Shown here: in pieces, positions 1-8,554 of the stretch
Numbering within the stretch: position 1 is the stretch's first letter
Layout of the letters: every line of letters begins with the position of its first letter
Source of the DNA: Vibrio splendidus
GTDB lineage: Bacteria > Pseudomonadota > Gammaproteobacteria > Enterobacterales > Vibrionaceae
DNA: 64,000 bases
Assembly: GCF_024347615.1 (NCBI RefSeq)
Contig: NZ_AP025508.1
Location: 3,534,001-3,598,000 of the forward strand
Direction of reading: 5' to 3'
The notes under the pieces: model-generated
The model's input: only the letters and a program-made list of their open reading frames with translations
Told to the model about the DNA's origin: nothing
Database searches by the model: none
Made by a program: the position numbers and the translations under genes

Positions 1-706
1 CCGCTTTGCGATTACCGCCAGCCAGATGAATTTCGCCGTTTGGGACTTATCTTGGACTCAAGCTGAAGGGCTTTGGTCTATTTCCGATGGCTTAATTCGC
101 GATGTCGACATATCCAGTAATGGTGAAAAAGTCTTACTTGGCCTGTCTAATGGCAAAGCTATCTATGTGGACTTAGTCACCGGACGCCGTCTTGAGTTCC
201 TTGCTCACCGAGAAAAAGTTAATTCCGTCTCCCTCTCTTCTAATGGCCGCTACGCATTATCAGGCGGCAACGACTACAAAGCTTATCTTTGGGATACCGA
301 ATCAGGCTTGGTGTTACGTACCTTCGAGCATGAACAAAGAGTAGTGCGAGTTGCACTACAACGGGATGGAGAATTGGCTTTTACTTCCGATGGCGGCAAC
401 CAAGCGATGATCTGGAATTTGGAAACAGGTGAACCTCAAGCGCAATTGCAGAGCTGGTCTCGACAGCTGATATTCTCGAGTGCTCGCTTTTCTGACGACG
501 GCAGTATGTTGGTGACGGGTACGCCATCAAGCCAAGTGAGTGTGTGGAATACTCAAGATGGAAAACGCATTTCTCGTCACGATGCCGAGCCATTAAAAGA
601 TGCTCGCCCTCCCCGTGCGGTAGTGTATGATGCAGCCTTTGATGAAAAGAACCGTGTGATATCGGGCACCTCTGCGGGCATCGCCCAAGCTTGGAATGTG
701 GATTAA
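1..706 (+). CDS. WD40-repeat protein, 5' end outside the window
   Basis: The reading frame is open from base 2 to the stop at 706, so the gene almost certainly begins upstream and only its C-terminal 235 or so residues are seen. The visible part is made of WD40-type blades. Typical repeat ends recur about every 40 residues: AVWDLSW, YLWDTESG, MIWNLETG, SVWNTQDG and, at the very end, AQAWNVD. Such beta-propellers are protein-binding platforms and the sequence gives no catalytic residue. The gene lies directly upstream of slyX, whose start is 6 bases past its stop, so the two are probably co-transcribed. An export signal or lipobox would lie outside the window, so the cellular location cannot be judged. 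No specific function is claimed. Confidence 0.8.
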   Translation, partial: RFAITASQMNFAVWDLSWTQAEGLWSISDGLIRDVDISSNGEKVLLGLSNGKAIYVDLVTGRRLEFLAHREKVNSVSLSSNGRYALSGGNDYKAYLWDTESGLVLRTFEHEQRVVRVALQRDGELAFTSDGGNQAMIWNLETGEPQAQLQSWSRQLIFSSARFSDDGSMLVTGTPSSQVSVWNTQDGKRISRHDAEPLKDARPPRAVVYDAAFDEKNRVISGTSAGIAQAWNVD

Positions 707-711
707 GAACG

Positions 712-939
712 ATGACAGAAAAGCGAATTGAACAACTAGAAAGCCGCGTGAATGACCTAGAATGTCAGTTGGCTTTCCAAGAACAAACCATTGAAGAACT
801 CAATGAAGCGCTTAGCCAACAACAGATGTTGATCACGAGAATGCAAGATCAAATGAAGTTCGTGGTGGGTAAAGTGAAAAATATGGATGGCTCAAACCTC
901 GCTGATGCATCAGAAGAGACGCCACCTCCACACTATTAA
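712..939 (+). CDS. slyX: SlyX family protein
   Basis: This is a short, charged, coiled-coil protein of 75 residues. It has the SlyX pattern: an N-terminal MTEKRIEQLESRVNDLE helix with heptad spacing, a Q/E-rich middle, and a proline- and histidine-containing tail ending PPPHY. The ATG at 712 is chosen over the upstream ATG at 691, because the 691 start overlaps the preceding gene and adds residues not typical of the family. SlyX has no firmly established biochemical role; in enterobacteria it neighbours slyD, as it nearly does here. A hairpin terminator follows about 60 bases downstream. Confidence 0.88.
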   Translation: MTEKRIEQLESRVNDLECQLAFQEQTIEELNEALSQQQMLITRMQDQMKFVVGKVKNMDGSNLADASEETPPPHY

Positions 940-998
940 GCGCCGTTCAAAATGACGAATTGATTCTAGTGACGTGTATCGCTAGAAATCTGCAAACT

Positions 999-1036
999 AA
1001 AAGGGCGACAGATACTCATCTGCCGCCCTTTTGTTT
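999..1036. terminator. Intrinsic terminator between slyX and the isoaspartyl peptidase gene
   Basis: Arms AAAAGGGCG and CGCCCTTTT enclose a second short stem (CAGAT/ATCTG). A-rich and T-rich flanks on both sides would let it stop transcription from the two convergent genes. Confidence 0.8.
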
Positions 1037-1082
1037 ATTTCACCTGAGTGAATAAGCTAAAGCCAATTAAGCCAATACAATC

Positions 1083-2048
1083 TTAGTCATCGGCATAAAT
1101 CTTCACTTCCACGCAGCCGTTCGTATCAACACTCGCACGATACATCCCTGAACTGTTCATACCGAAGTGAATATCACCTTGGCCATCAATAGCAATCAAG
1201 CCACCTTCTCCGCCCATGGTTTTCAATTCACCTTGAATGATAGTTTCACAAGCCGTGTGCACATCTTCTTTGAGATAACGCATTCGTGCTGCTACATCAC
1301 TGGCAACCATTTTACGTAGAAAGAACTCGCCCATTCCTGTCGTTGATACGGCCACGTTGCCATTTTCAGCAACAGTGCCTGCACCGATGATTGGAGAATC
1401 TCCCACACGACCGTATTTTTTATTGGTTACGCCACCGGTACTGGTTGCTGCAGCTAAGTTACCGGCTTGGTCTAATGCGACAGCGCCAACCGTGCCGTAC
1501 TTTTTATCATCTGGGTATTTTTGAGCTTGTTGCTCATCGTATTTGGCTTCAGACAAAGCAAAGATACCTTTCTCTTTCATCGACTGAAGTTGGTCATAAC
1601 GACGCTCAGTAAAGAAGTAATCTTGCTCGGTGAAGATATACTCATGCTCAAACGCAAACCTCTCTGCGCCTTCACCAATCAACAGCACATGATCGCTTTT
1701 AAGCATCACATCACGCGCAAGCTCAATGGGGTTTTTGATATGGCGGACACCGGCAATAGCACCCGCATCCATTTCGCGACCGTGCATCACAGAAGCATCC
1801 ATCTCAACAAATTCATCATGAGTTAAAACAGAGCCTTTACCGGCATTAAAATGCGGGCTGTCTTCCATCACCTTGACTGACGCAACCACTGCATCCAACG
1901 CATCGCCACCCGATAGCAAAACTTGATAGCCAGCCAAAACCGACTTCTCCAAAGCCTCGGTAATACCCGTTTTTAATTCATCGCTCATTTGCTCTCGCAA
2001 GATAGTTCCTGCACCACCATGAATGGCAATTGAAAAAGGCTGTGACAT
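1083..2048 (-). CDS. iaaA: Isoaspartyl peptidase / L-asparaginase (Ntn-hydrolase)
   Basis: The protein has 321 residues and belongs to the plant-type asparaginase family (IaaA/EcAIII). Members hydrolyse beta-aspartyl dipeptides and asparagine and mature by self-cleavage. It begins FSIAIHGGAGTI, the family's N-terminal signature. The cleavage and nucleophile site is the KKYGTVGAVALD segment near residue 185, where the Thr becomes the N-terminus of the beta subunit; the following ATSTGG stretch is the substrate-side loop. The length matches E. coli IaaA (321). The ATG at 2048 has a good ribosome site (GGAGAG, 8 bases upstream). No signal peptide is visible, so it is probably cytoplasmic. It stands alone between convergent slyX and upstream slyD, which has its own terminator. 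Confidence 0.92.
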   Translation of the reverse strand: MSQPFSIAIHGGAGTILREQMSDELKTGITEALEKSVLAGYQVLLSGGDALDAVVASVKVMEDSPHFNAGKGSVLTHDEFVEMDASVMHGREMDAGAIAGVRHIKNPIELARDVMLKSDHVLLIGEGAERFAFEHEYIFTEQDYFFTERRYDQLQSMKEKGIFALSEAKYDEQQAQKYPDDKKYGTVGAVALDQAGNLAAATSTGGVTNKKYGRVGDSPIIGAGTVAENGNVAVSTTGMGEFFLRKMVASDVAARMRYLKEDVHTACETIIQGELKTMGGEGGLIAIDGQGDIHFGMNSSGMYRASVDTNGCVEVKIYADD

Positions 2049-2144
2049 GCAAACTCTCCACTGACGTCGTCTTATAATGTTGTGCTATCAATACCACATC
2101 CATGGTTTGATGTCTGATAGCGAAAACCAAACTTTTTACGAATG

Positions 2145-2181
2145 CTTAGATTTGTGGACACTTAGATTTGCGGACACTTAG
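2145..2181. repeat. Tandem 16-bp duplication
   Basis: CTTAGATTTGTGGACA is followed directly by CTTAGATTTGCGGACA and a partial third copy (CTTAG). The copies differ at one base. They lie between the slyD terminator and the isoaspartyl peptidase start. Confidence 0.75.
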
Positions 2182-2226
2182 TTCGCTAGATTAAAAGTCA
2201 GCTCAAAAAGCGAGACTCCTTAAACG

Positions 2227-2256
2227 AAAAAAACCTCCACAAGGGAGGCTTTCAAT
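2227..2256 (-). terminator. Terminator of slyD
   Basis: On the minus strand AAGCCTCC, loop CTTGT, GGAGGTTT is followed by a run of T. One G-U pair interrupts an 8-pair stem. Confidence 0.82.
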
Positions 2257-2284
2257 ATTCTTAAACTAAACCGTTAGTTCGGTA

Positions 2285-2881
2285 TTAGTGAGAACCACAG
2301 CTACCGCCGCCGCAGCAGCCGTCTTTTTTCTCTTCAGCGTGGTCATGGCCTTCGCCACCACAGCAACCGCCTTCGTGGTCATGATCATGGTCGTGACCAT
2401 GGCTACCACAGCCGCCTTCTTGGTGTACGTGACCGTGTTGAACTTCTTCTTCAGTCGCTTCACGAACGGCTACAACTTCAACGTCAAACGTTAGAGTTTG
2501 GCCAGCTAGCATGTGGTTACCATCAACAACAACTTCGTCGCCATCTACTTCAGTAACTTCAACTGGGATTGGACCTTGGTCAGTATCCGCTAGGAAACGC
2601 ATGCCAACTTCGATTTGCTCAACACCTTGGAATACGTCTGCAGGAACACGTTGAACTAAGTCATCGTTGTGCTCGCCGTAAGCGTCTTCTGGAGTAACCG
2701 TTGCTGAGAACTTGTCGCCAGCTACTTTGCCTTCAAGCTCTTTTTTAAGACCTGTAATTAGGTTGTTGTGACCGTGAAGGTAATCTAGTGGAGCTTCTGC
2801 AGTTGATTGGTCAACTACTACGCCATCTTCAAGTTTCACTTGATATGCAACACTAACTACTACGTTCTTTTCAATTTTCAT
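2285..2881 (-). CDS. slyD: FKBP-type peptidyl-prolyl isomerase SlyD with metal-binding tail
   Basis: SlyD is a cytoplasmic prolyl isomerase and chaperone that also binds nickel and supplies hydrogenase maturation in enterobacteria. The protein has 198 residues. Residues 1-70 and 130-145 form the FKBP domain (start MKIEKNVVVSVAYQV, motif EAPLDYLHG), with the IF chaperone insert around residues 70-130. The C-terminal 50 residues are rich in His and Cys (HGHDHDHDHEGGCCGG, ending GGGSCGSH), a classic metal-binding tail. The length matches E. coli SlyD (196). A GGAG ribosome site precedes the ATG. It is followed by its own terminator, so it is probably monocistronic. Confidence 0.96.
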   Translation of the reverse strand: MKIEKNVVVSVAYQVKLEDGVVVDQSTAEAPLDYLHGHNNLITGLKKELEGKVAGDKFSATVTPEDAYGEHNDDLVQRVPADVFQGVEQIEVGMRFLADTDQGPIPVEVTEVDGDEVVVDGNHMLAGQTLTFDVEVVAVREATEEEVQHGHVHQEGGCGSHGHDHDHDHEGGCCGGEGHDHAEEKKDGCCGGGSCGSH

Positions 2882-2975
2882 GAGAGCTCCAAGGAGGTTT
2901 GGACTAAGCTCGAACAGTTGAGCTTAGGAAAAATTCTGTACCGGGATATTATGGGGATCAATTAACGAAACTCAA

Positions 2976-3182
2976 TCATTCTGGCTTAAAAATACCGATC
3001 ATTTCTTGATTCGCGTGTTCAGATTTCTCTACAGTTTTCGGTTTGCGCTGCTCTGTGAAGTCACAATCGACGCATTCCACCAGCTCGATGTTATTTTCAA
3101 CCCACCAGCGGAGTGTGTCTTGAGTCTTGCAGCTTGGGCAGCTCGCCCCTGCGATAAAGCGTTTTTTCTGTTTCACGTTCAT
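2976..3182 (-). CDS. yheV: YheV family zinc-ribbon protein
   Basis: This 68-residue protein matches the YheV (DUF2387) family. It has two Cys pairs, CPSC at about residues 15-18 and CVDC at about 37-40, separated by the family's RWWVENNIELVE stretch. The pairs should form a zinc ribbon. The function is not known. In enterobacteria the gene sits next to slyD and kefB, exactly as here. It is upstream of slyD in the same direction, with 94 bases between, and downstream of kefB. Confidence 0.9.
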   Translation of the reverse strand: MNVKQKKRFIAGASCPSCKTQDTLRWWVENNIELVECVDCDFTEQRKPKTVEKSEHANQEMIGIFKPE

Positions 3183-3296
3183 ATCCTTTACTACTCTGGA
3201 TTCGCAGTTCTTCCCACATGCTCTATTCGAGACTAAGCAGAGACCGCGTTTATTATTAGATTGGTTCTTTAAGTTACAGTTTTTAAGAGCAACTAC

Positions 3297-3322
3297 AGAG
3301 CTAAGCTCAAGCGATTAGCTCT
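3297..3322. repeat. Inverted repeat downstream of kefB
   Basis: Perfect 8-bp arms AGAGCTAA and TTAGCTCT surround a 10-base loop. No T-run follows on either strand, so a terminator role is only possible. Confidence 0.5.
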
Positions 3323-3355
3323 AACTTCTAAGCTCTAAGCTCTAAGCTCTAAGCT
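3321..3355. repeat. Heptamer tandem array next to the kefB stop codon
   Basis: Four perfect head-to-tail copies of CTAAGCT (3328-3355) follow one variant copy (CTAACTT). The array ends five bases before the kefB stop codon, on the 3' side of that gene. Confidence 0.85.
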
Positions 3356-3359
3356 AAGG

Positions 3360-5159
3360 CTATTGCCAATAGTTTCTAGATTGGTGATCATTTTCCATCT
3401 CATGTCCAAAGATCTCTTCAAGCTCTTTACGAGCCTCTTTCGCTCTCTGAGCTAACTCGGCATCTTCGCTATGCTGAGGAAGCAACTCTTTGAGCATACC
3501 ATTATCCAATTTCCTAAAATGTGCTTCTGCTCGCTTCGCTTTATATGGATGCATACCAAGTTCAGTCAATGTTTGACGACCTAAATCTAGAGCCCCAAGG
3601 AAAGTTTCACGAGAATAGTTGCTCACACCATGGTTAAGTAATTGATACGCTTCAACACGGCTTCGAGCACGCGCTAAGATCTTCAACTGCGGGAAATGCT
3701 GCTTACACAAATCCACGGTTTTCATGATTTCATCGGGAGAGTCGGTACACAGCACAATCGCTTCGGCCTTATCAGCTCCCGCTGCTCGTAATAGTTCAAG
3801 GTGAGTTGAGTCACCGTAGAATACCTTGTAGCCGAATTTTCTAAGTATATGGATTTGACTGGCATCACTTTCAAGAACGGTGATACGAATCTTGTTGGCA
3901 TACATTAGACGCCCAATGATCTGACCGAAACGACCAAAGCCCGCAATAATCACTCGAGGGCTGCGATCAACCACATCCGAAGACATCGCGCTTTCACTGA
4001 TTTGATTGAGTTGACGAGCAAAGAAGCGATCTTGCAGCTTAAGCATCAATGGCGTGGTCACCATAGAAAGGCTCACAACAACTAGTAAGAACGACACTTG
4101 GTCGCCGCTTAAGATGCCTTGTGCACTCGCAGCGGTAAAAATAACGAAAGCGAATTCACCACCTTGGCTGAGAATCATCGCCATACGGCTGCGCGCTTTA
4201 GTTTGAGTACCGAAGATACGGGCCAGCGCATACAACACCAAGCCTTTCAATACGACCAGAGACGACACCGCGATCAATATTGCGAATGGACTTTCTGCCA
4301 GTAAACCTAGATTTACCGCCATACCCACAGAGATAAAGAACAGACCAAGCAGTAACCCTTTGAATGGGTCTATGGCGATTTCAAGCTCATGTCGATATTC
4401 ACTTTCAGCCAGAAGTACGCCCGCTAAGAAAGTACCCAGTGCCATCGACAAACCTATCTGTTGCATGATGACGGCAATACCAATAACTAATAGCAGCGCT
4501 GCGACCGTGAACAGCTCACGTACGCCACTCATGACTACGTATCGGAACAGTGGCCTCAATAAGAAGTGACCACCGACAAGCAAGCCAATGACACCGCCCA
4601 GCATCCACAACATGTCAGCCCAACTGCCGCCCGTATTACCCGCAAGTAGAGGCAACATCGCTAGCATTGGAATAACGGCAATATCTTGGAAAAGTAGTAC
4701 TGCAAAGCCTGACTGTCCTGCTTCTTTTCCGCCAAGCTCTCGCTCTTCAATAACACGCAAGGCAATCGCAGTGGAAGACAGCGCCAAGCCCATACCTATC
4801 ACGAGACTGGTTTGCCATGTTAATCCGAACAAACAGGCGATGGCGGTAATAATCAAGGTGGTGATCAGCACTTGCGCACCACCGAGTCCGAGAATAGGCG
4901 CCCTCATCTGCCACAGTTTTTTAGGGTTAAGCTCTAAGCCAATCAAGAAAAGCAGCAGCACCACCCCAAATTCGGAGAAGTGTAGAATCGCCTCTACATC
5001 ACTGATTAAACCAAGCCCCCACGGGCCAATCGCCACGCCAGCTAATAGATAGCCGAGTACTGAACCTAAGCCAGCTCGCTGCGCGATAGGAACCGCAACC
5101 ACAGCAGCCGCTAAAAATATAACGCTACTTTGTAGAAAATCATTAGTCAGAGCCATCAT
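3360..5159 (-). CDS. kefB: Glutathione-regulated potassium-efflux protein KefB
   Basis: KefB is an inner-membrane K+/H+ antiporter held closed by glutathione and opened by glutathione adducts, protecting against electrophiles. The protein has 599 residues (E. coli 601). Residues 1-380 hold about a dozen hydrophobic helices of the monovalent cation:proton antiporter-2 type, with the conserved GGEFAFVIF segment. Residues 400-515 form the RCK/KTN nucleotide-binding domain, opening RVIIAGFGRFGQ with its GxGxxG motif. The last 80 residues are a charged C-terminal extension. The start overlaps the end of kefG by 17 bases, so the two are translated together. The KefB rather than KefC assignment rests on this kefG-yheV context. 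Confidence 0.93.
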   Translation of the reverse strand: MMALTNDFLQSSVIFLAAAVVAVPIAQRAGLGSVLGYLLAGVAIGPWGLGLISDVEAILHFSEFGVVLLLFLIGLELNPKKLWQMRAPILGLGGAQVLITTLIITAIACLFGLTWQTSLVIGMGLALSSTAIALRVIEERELGGKEAGQSGFAVLLFQDIAVIPMLAMLPLLAGNTGGSWADMLWMLGGVIGLLVGGHFLLRPLFRYVVMSGVRELFTVAALLLVIGIAVIMQQIGLSMALGTFLAGVLLAESEYRHELEIAIDPFKGLLLGLFFISVGMAVNLGLLAESPFAILIAVSSLVVLKGLVLYALARIFGTQTKARSRMAMILSQGGEFAFVIFTAASAQGILSGDQVSFLLVVVSLSMVTTPLMLKLQDRFFARQLNQISESAMSSDVVDRSPRVIIAGFGRFGQIIGRLMYANKIRITVLESDASQIHILRKFGYKVFYGDSTHLELLRAAGADKAEAIVLCTDSPDEIMKTVDLCKQHFPQLKILARARSRVEAYQLLNHGVSNYSRETFLGALDLGRQTLTELGMHPYKAKRAEAHFRKLDNGMLKELLPQHSEDAELAQRAKEARKELEEIFGHEMENDHQSRNYWQ

Positions 5160-5727
5160 TCGCTCCTATATCTTGTAGCGGGTCTCGCAGCCAATTTCGA
5201 TACGCTTCTGCGTGTTGGTAAAGCGTCATGTCCGAAACATTTCTCGCCCAGTGTAAAACTAAGGGGGATATCCAGTGCATCTGACACAAAGCAGCAGTTA
5301 GCTCGAATGGTTGCAAGATCTCTTGTAATGGATATTTATTATAGCCTGCGGCGCCAAACGCCTCTTCTTTACCACCGGTAGTAATAACGCTACGCCAGTG
5401 TTTGCCTTTAAGCGCACTCTGCTCACCGAATGCAAATCCTTTTCCTAACACACGATCAAACCACTCCTTCAATAACGAAGGACAGGAATACATAAACAGA
5501 GGATGCTGGAACACAATCACATCGTACTCTAGGAGTAAATCATGCTCATAAGGCACATCGATAAAGAAGTCTGGGTAGATGGCGTAGAGATCGTGAATTT
5601 TGACATGACCGAGCGACTCGACCTTTTTAACCATCATTTGATTAGCAATAGAGGTGTGCGGCTCTGGGTGTGCGTAGATTATTAACACCTTTGGCACGGC
5701 TTTGTCTGTCGAGGGAGTATTACTCAT
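5143..5727 (-). CDS. kefG: KefG, NAD(P)H oxidoreductase partner of KefB
   Basis: This flavodoxin-fold quinone-reductase-like protein is the ancillary subunit needed for full KefB activity. The N-terminal strand and loop KVLIIYAHPEPHTS is the typical flavin-binding start, followed by VFQHPLFMYSCPSLLKEWFDRVL (in pieces: the QHP and WFDRV motifs) and ITTGGKEEAFG. The ATG at 5727 (MSNTPSTD) gives 194 residues, close to the family length; an earlier possible start at 5772 would add 15 atypical residues. It precedes kefB with overlapping ends. Its promoter lies in the 160-bp region shared with divergent yheS. Confidence 0.9.
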   Translation of the reverse strand: MSNTPSTDKAVPKVLIIYAHPEPHTSIANQMMVKKVESLGHVKIHDLYAIYPDFFIDVPYEHDLLLEYDVIVFQHPLFMYSCPSLLKEWFDRVLGKGFAFGEQSALKGKHWRSVITTGGKEEAFGAAGYNKYPLQEILQPFELTAALCQMHWISPLVLHWARNVSDMTLYQHAEAYRNWLRDPLQDIGANDGSD

Positions 5728-5888
5728 TCCTTTGAGGGCTAAACGGTGGCAAGGCCACAAGAATTTAAGCAAAAGTTATTAATATGTTATTGGCATCATA
5801 ACGCAAATTGCATTGTGATCGACTTTTATCTGGTTTCAGCCTACTATGCAGGCGTCTGTTCACCTCTAATTTCTATGCTATTTCAATT

Positions 5889-7811
5889 ATGATTACTTTC
5901 TCTGATATTCAATTGCTCCGCGGTGGTAAGCCACTCCTCGACCAAGCATCTGCGACTTTTCATCCTGGCGACAAGATCGGTTTGGTTGGTAAAAACGGCT
6001 GTGGTAAATCTACGCTGTTCGCCCTAATCAAGGACGAACTGTCTATTGATGCAGGCTCGTTCAGTAAACCAGCTCATTGGGAAATGGCTTGGGTTGCTCA
6101 AGAAACACCAGCATTAGAAAGAACAGCCATTGAATACGTGATTGATGGCGACCGTGAATACCGTGGCCTTGAAGATCAACTAGAGAAAGCGGAACAAGCC
6201 GACAACGGCACATTAGTCGCAGAGATCCACGGCAAGATTGAAACCATTGGTGGTTACAGCATCAAAGCACGTGCTGCCGAGTTATTGGATGGCCTAGGCT
6301 TTCGCCAAGAGCAAATGACATGGAACCTAACCCAGTTCTCGGGTGGTTGGCGTATGCGTTTGAACTTAGCGCAAGCCCTTCTATGTCGCAGTGACTTACT
6401 GCTACTCGATGAGCCTACCAACCACTTGGATTTAGACGCAGTAATGTGGCTAGAGCGCTGGTTACAAAACTACCCAGGCACACTCGTTCTTATCTCGCAC
6501 GATAGAGATTTCTTAGATCCTATCGTCAACCGCATCGTGCATGTTGAAAACCAGCAGCTCAATGAATACACCGGTAACTACTCATCGTTTGAAACTCAAC
6601 GAGCACAAAAGTTAATCCTGCAGCAAGCAATGTTCCAAAAGCAGCAGAAACAAATGTCTCACATGCAGAGCTACATTGACCGCTTTCGCTACAAAGCATC
6701 AAAGGCTCGCCAAGCGCAAAGCCGTATTAAAGCACTAGAGAAAATGGAACAAGTGCTGCCCGCTCAGTTTGATAACCCATTCAGCTTTGAGTTTAGAGAG
6801 CCAGACGCGCTACCAAATCCAATCATGATGATGGATGAAGTATCAGCGGGCTATGATGACAATCTGATTCTAGAGAAGATTCGCCTAAATCTAGTACCCG
6901 GCAGCCGTATCGGTCTGCTTGGTCGAAATGGTGCCGGCAAATCAACGCTAATCAAGCTGCTTTCAGGTGAACTGAAACAGCAAGGCGGTGAGCTGAGCTA
7001 TTCGCAAGGCGTTAAGATGGGTTACTTCGCTCAGCATCAATTGGAGACGCTGCACCCAGAAGAAACGCCACTTCAGCACATGATGCAAATTGCGCCGAAA
7101 CACACCGAGCAACAACTGCGTGACTACCTAGGTAGCTTTGGCTTCCAAGGTGAAAAAGCACTCGACAAGGTGGCGCCATTCTCGGGTGGTGAAAAAGCGC
7201 GCTTGGTATTAGCGCTACTGGTATGGCAAAAACCAAACCTGTTGCTACTCGATGAACCAACCAACCACTTGGATCTCGACATGCGTCAGGCGTTGACCTT
7301 CGCCCTACAGACATTTGAAGGCGCAATGGTTATCGTATCGCACGACCGTTACCTACTTCGTGCGACTACTGATGATTTATACCTTGTGCACGACCGTCAA
7401 GTTGCACCGTTTGATGGTGACCTAAGCGATTACTACAAGTGGCTAACCGAACAGCAGAAAGTTGAGCGCAAAGAAGCACAAGCATTGGCACCAGCAAAAG
7501 ACGGCGCCAACAGTGCAGCAGCGAAAAAAGAGCAGAAACGTAAAGAAGCAGAGTTCCGTAAACTGACGGCACCACTTCGTAAAAAGCTGACTCAATTTGA
7601 AAAGCAGATGGATAAGTTAACGCTATCTCTCGAAGAAGCTGAGCAAGAATTATCCGACACTTCACTGTATGAAGCTGAAAATAAGGCTAAACTGAATAAA
7701 GTACTCGCTCTCCAAGCGAGCAGTAAGTCACAGCTAGAAGAAGTTGAAATGGATTGGATGTCCACTCAAGAAGAGCTTGAGCAGATGGAACAGGATATGG
7801 ATAGCTTATGA
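5889..7811 (+). CDS. yheS: ABC-F family ATPase YheS
   Basis: The product is a soluble protein of 640 residues with two ABC ATPase domains and no membrane segment, as in ABC-F proteins, which act on ribosomes rather than transport. Domain 1 has Walker A GLVGKNGCGKST near residue 30, signature FSGGWRMRL and Walker B LLLLDEPTNHLDL. Domain 2 has GLLGRNGAGKST near residue 345, FSGGEKARL and a second DEPTNHLDL. Between them lies the linker rich in Gln and Lys, and the C-terminal 110 residues form a charged coiled coil. The ATG at 5889 is chosen because the upstream residues in frame are not family-like. It overlaps the next gene by the bases ATGA. Confidence 0.93.
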   Translation: MITFSDIQLLRGGKPLLDQASATFHPGDKIGLVGKNGCGKSTLFALIKDELSIDAGSFSKPAHWEMAWVAQETPALERTAIEYVIDGDREYRGLEDQLEKAEQADNGTLVAEIHGKIETIGGYSIKARAAELLDGLGFRQEQMTWNLTQFSGGWRMRLNLAQALLCRSDLLLLDEPTNHLDLDAVMWLERWLQNYPGTLVLISHDRDFLDPIVNRIVHVENQQLNEYTGNYSSFETQRAQKLILQQAMFQKQQKQMSHMQSYIDRFRYKASKARQAQSRIKALEKMEQVLPAQFDNPFSFEFREPDALPNPIMMMDEVSAGYDDNLILEKIRLNLVPGSRIGLLGRNGAGKSTLIKLLSGELKQQGGELSYSQGVKMGYFAQHQLETLHPEETPLQHMMQIAPKHTEQQLRDYLGSFGFQGEKALDKVAPFSGGEKARLVLALLVWQKPNLLLLDEPTNHLDLDMRQALTFALQTFEGAMVIVSHDRYLLRATTDDLYLVHDRQVAPFDGDLSDYYKWLTEQQKVERKEAQALAPAKDGANSAAAKKEQKRKEAEFRKLTAPLRKKLTQFEKQMDKLTLSLEEAEQELSDTSLYEAENKAKLNKVLALQASSKSQLEEVEMDWMSTQEELEQMEQDMDSL

Positions 7812-8278
7812 GCCCAGAGCACGCCCCAATATCACTAACACTGGAACGACTATGGCAATTTAGCCTTCAGTATTACAGTGTGCGCGGTGTAAAGGATGCG
7901 TGCCTAGCTTTGCAAAACCAGTTCCACGGCAACGTCAATCTACTGCTGCTTCTCAAATGGCTTGATGAGCAGCAATTGTCTTTTGCTGAGGAAGAGTGGC
8001 ACAAGGTACAACAGTGCTTAAGCCGCTCTGAAACCCTGCTTCATAGCTATCGAGAGCTGCGTAAGCACCTCAAACCTCAAGTTGTCGATTCCCTCTACCG
8101 TGAAGCGCTCCAATTTGAACTGCAGTTAGAGAAGCAACAGCAATCTGATCTCGTCGACTGCATTAATTCTCTTCAGCTTACGGCTAACCAGCAATCACCA
8201 CTCGCTTTTCAATACTGTCGTTTATTAGGGGCTGAAAACCTCTACGACGCTTTTTCTGAACCAGCCCCTCAACCCTAA
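7808..8278 (+). CDS. TIGR02444 / DUF2390 family protein
   Basis: This 156-residue soluble protein resembles the TIGR02444 (DUF2390) family: an N-terminal LWQFSLQYYS segment, then VKDACLALQN and NVNLLLLLKWLDE, followed by helical, Gln-rich sequence. No catalytic motif, signal peptide or membrane helix is seen. Function is unknown. Its ATG overlaps the yheS stop (ATGA), so it is translationally coupled to yheS. The family commonly sits beside yheS in gammaproteobacteria, as here. Confidence 0.82.
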   Translation: MSPEHAPISLTLERLWQFSLQYYSVRGVKDACLALQNQFHGNVNLLLLLKWLDEQQLSFAEEEWHKVQQCLSRSETLLHSYRELRKHLKPQVVDSLYREALQFELQLEKQQQSDLVDCINSLQLTANQQSPLAFQYCRLLGAENLYDAFSEPAPQP

Positions 8279-8362
8279 CGCGTTTCCTTTCTCTTATCTT
8301 CAATCAAGATCCAAGCTTACCTTGGTAGTATCGCTCTTCGTTTTCACACGGGAGTGGCGCGC

Positions 8363-8506
8363 ATGACTGGCAATATGTTTGAAGCTCAATCTCGACAATA
8401 TTCAACTAGTTACCTACGCCTTGTTTTTGTAGCCCGTATCAGTGAAACCCTTGCGCTTATACCGAGAATCAACCAAGCTCAAATAAAAACGTGGGCGTTT
8501 CGCTAA
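8363..8506 (+). CDS. Possible small ORF of 47 codons upstream of yheT
   Basis: An ATG at 8363 is preceded by GGGAG at a spacing of 8 bases and opens a frame of 47 codons (MTGNMFEAQSR... ending IKTWAFR). It lies inside the 276-bp gap between the TIGR02444-type gene and yheT. No known motif is seen. It could equally be a chance frame in an untranslated leader; the ribosome site is the only positive evidence. Confidence 0.22.
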   Translation: MTGNMFEAQSRQYSTSYLRLVFVARISETLALIPRINQAQIKTWAFR

Positions 8507-8554
8507 AAGCTCAACACTTTATCAAAGCCCATAAAAGAAGCATGGACTGTTTTT

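Noticed and set aside
2266..2494. Open frames rich in Ala, Val and Thr on both strands over the end of slyD
   Set aside because: They are shadows of the His/Gly/Cys-rich SlyD tail; the repetitive codons leave the other frames open by chance.
4588..5052. A 154-codon rightward open frame inside kefB
   Set aside because: It is antisense to the conserved membrane part of KefB, has Ser/Pro-rich content without a family match, and no clear ribosome site.
5808..5888. A longer yheS start at 5808
   Set aside because: The added 27 residues are Cys- and Leu-rich, unlike the family, and the ATG at 5889 gives the canonical ABC-F start.
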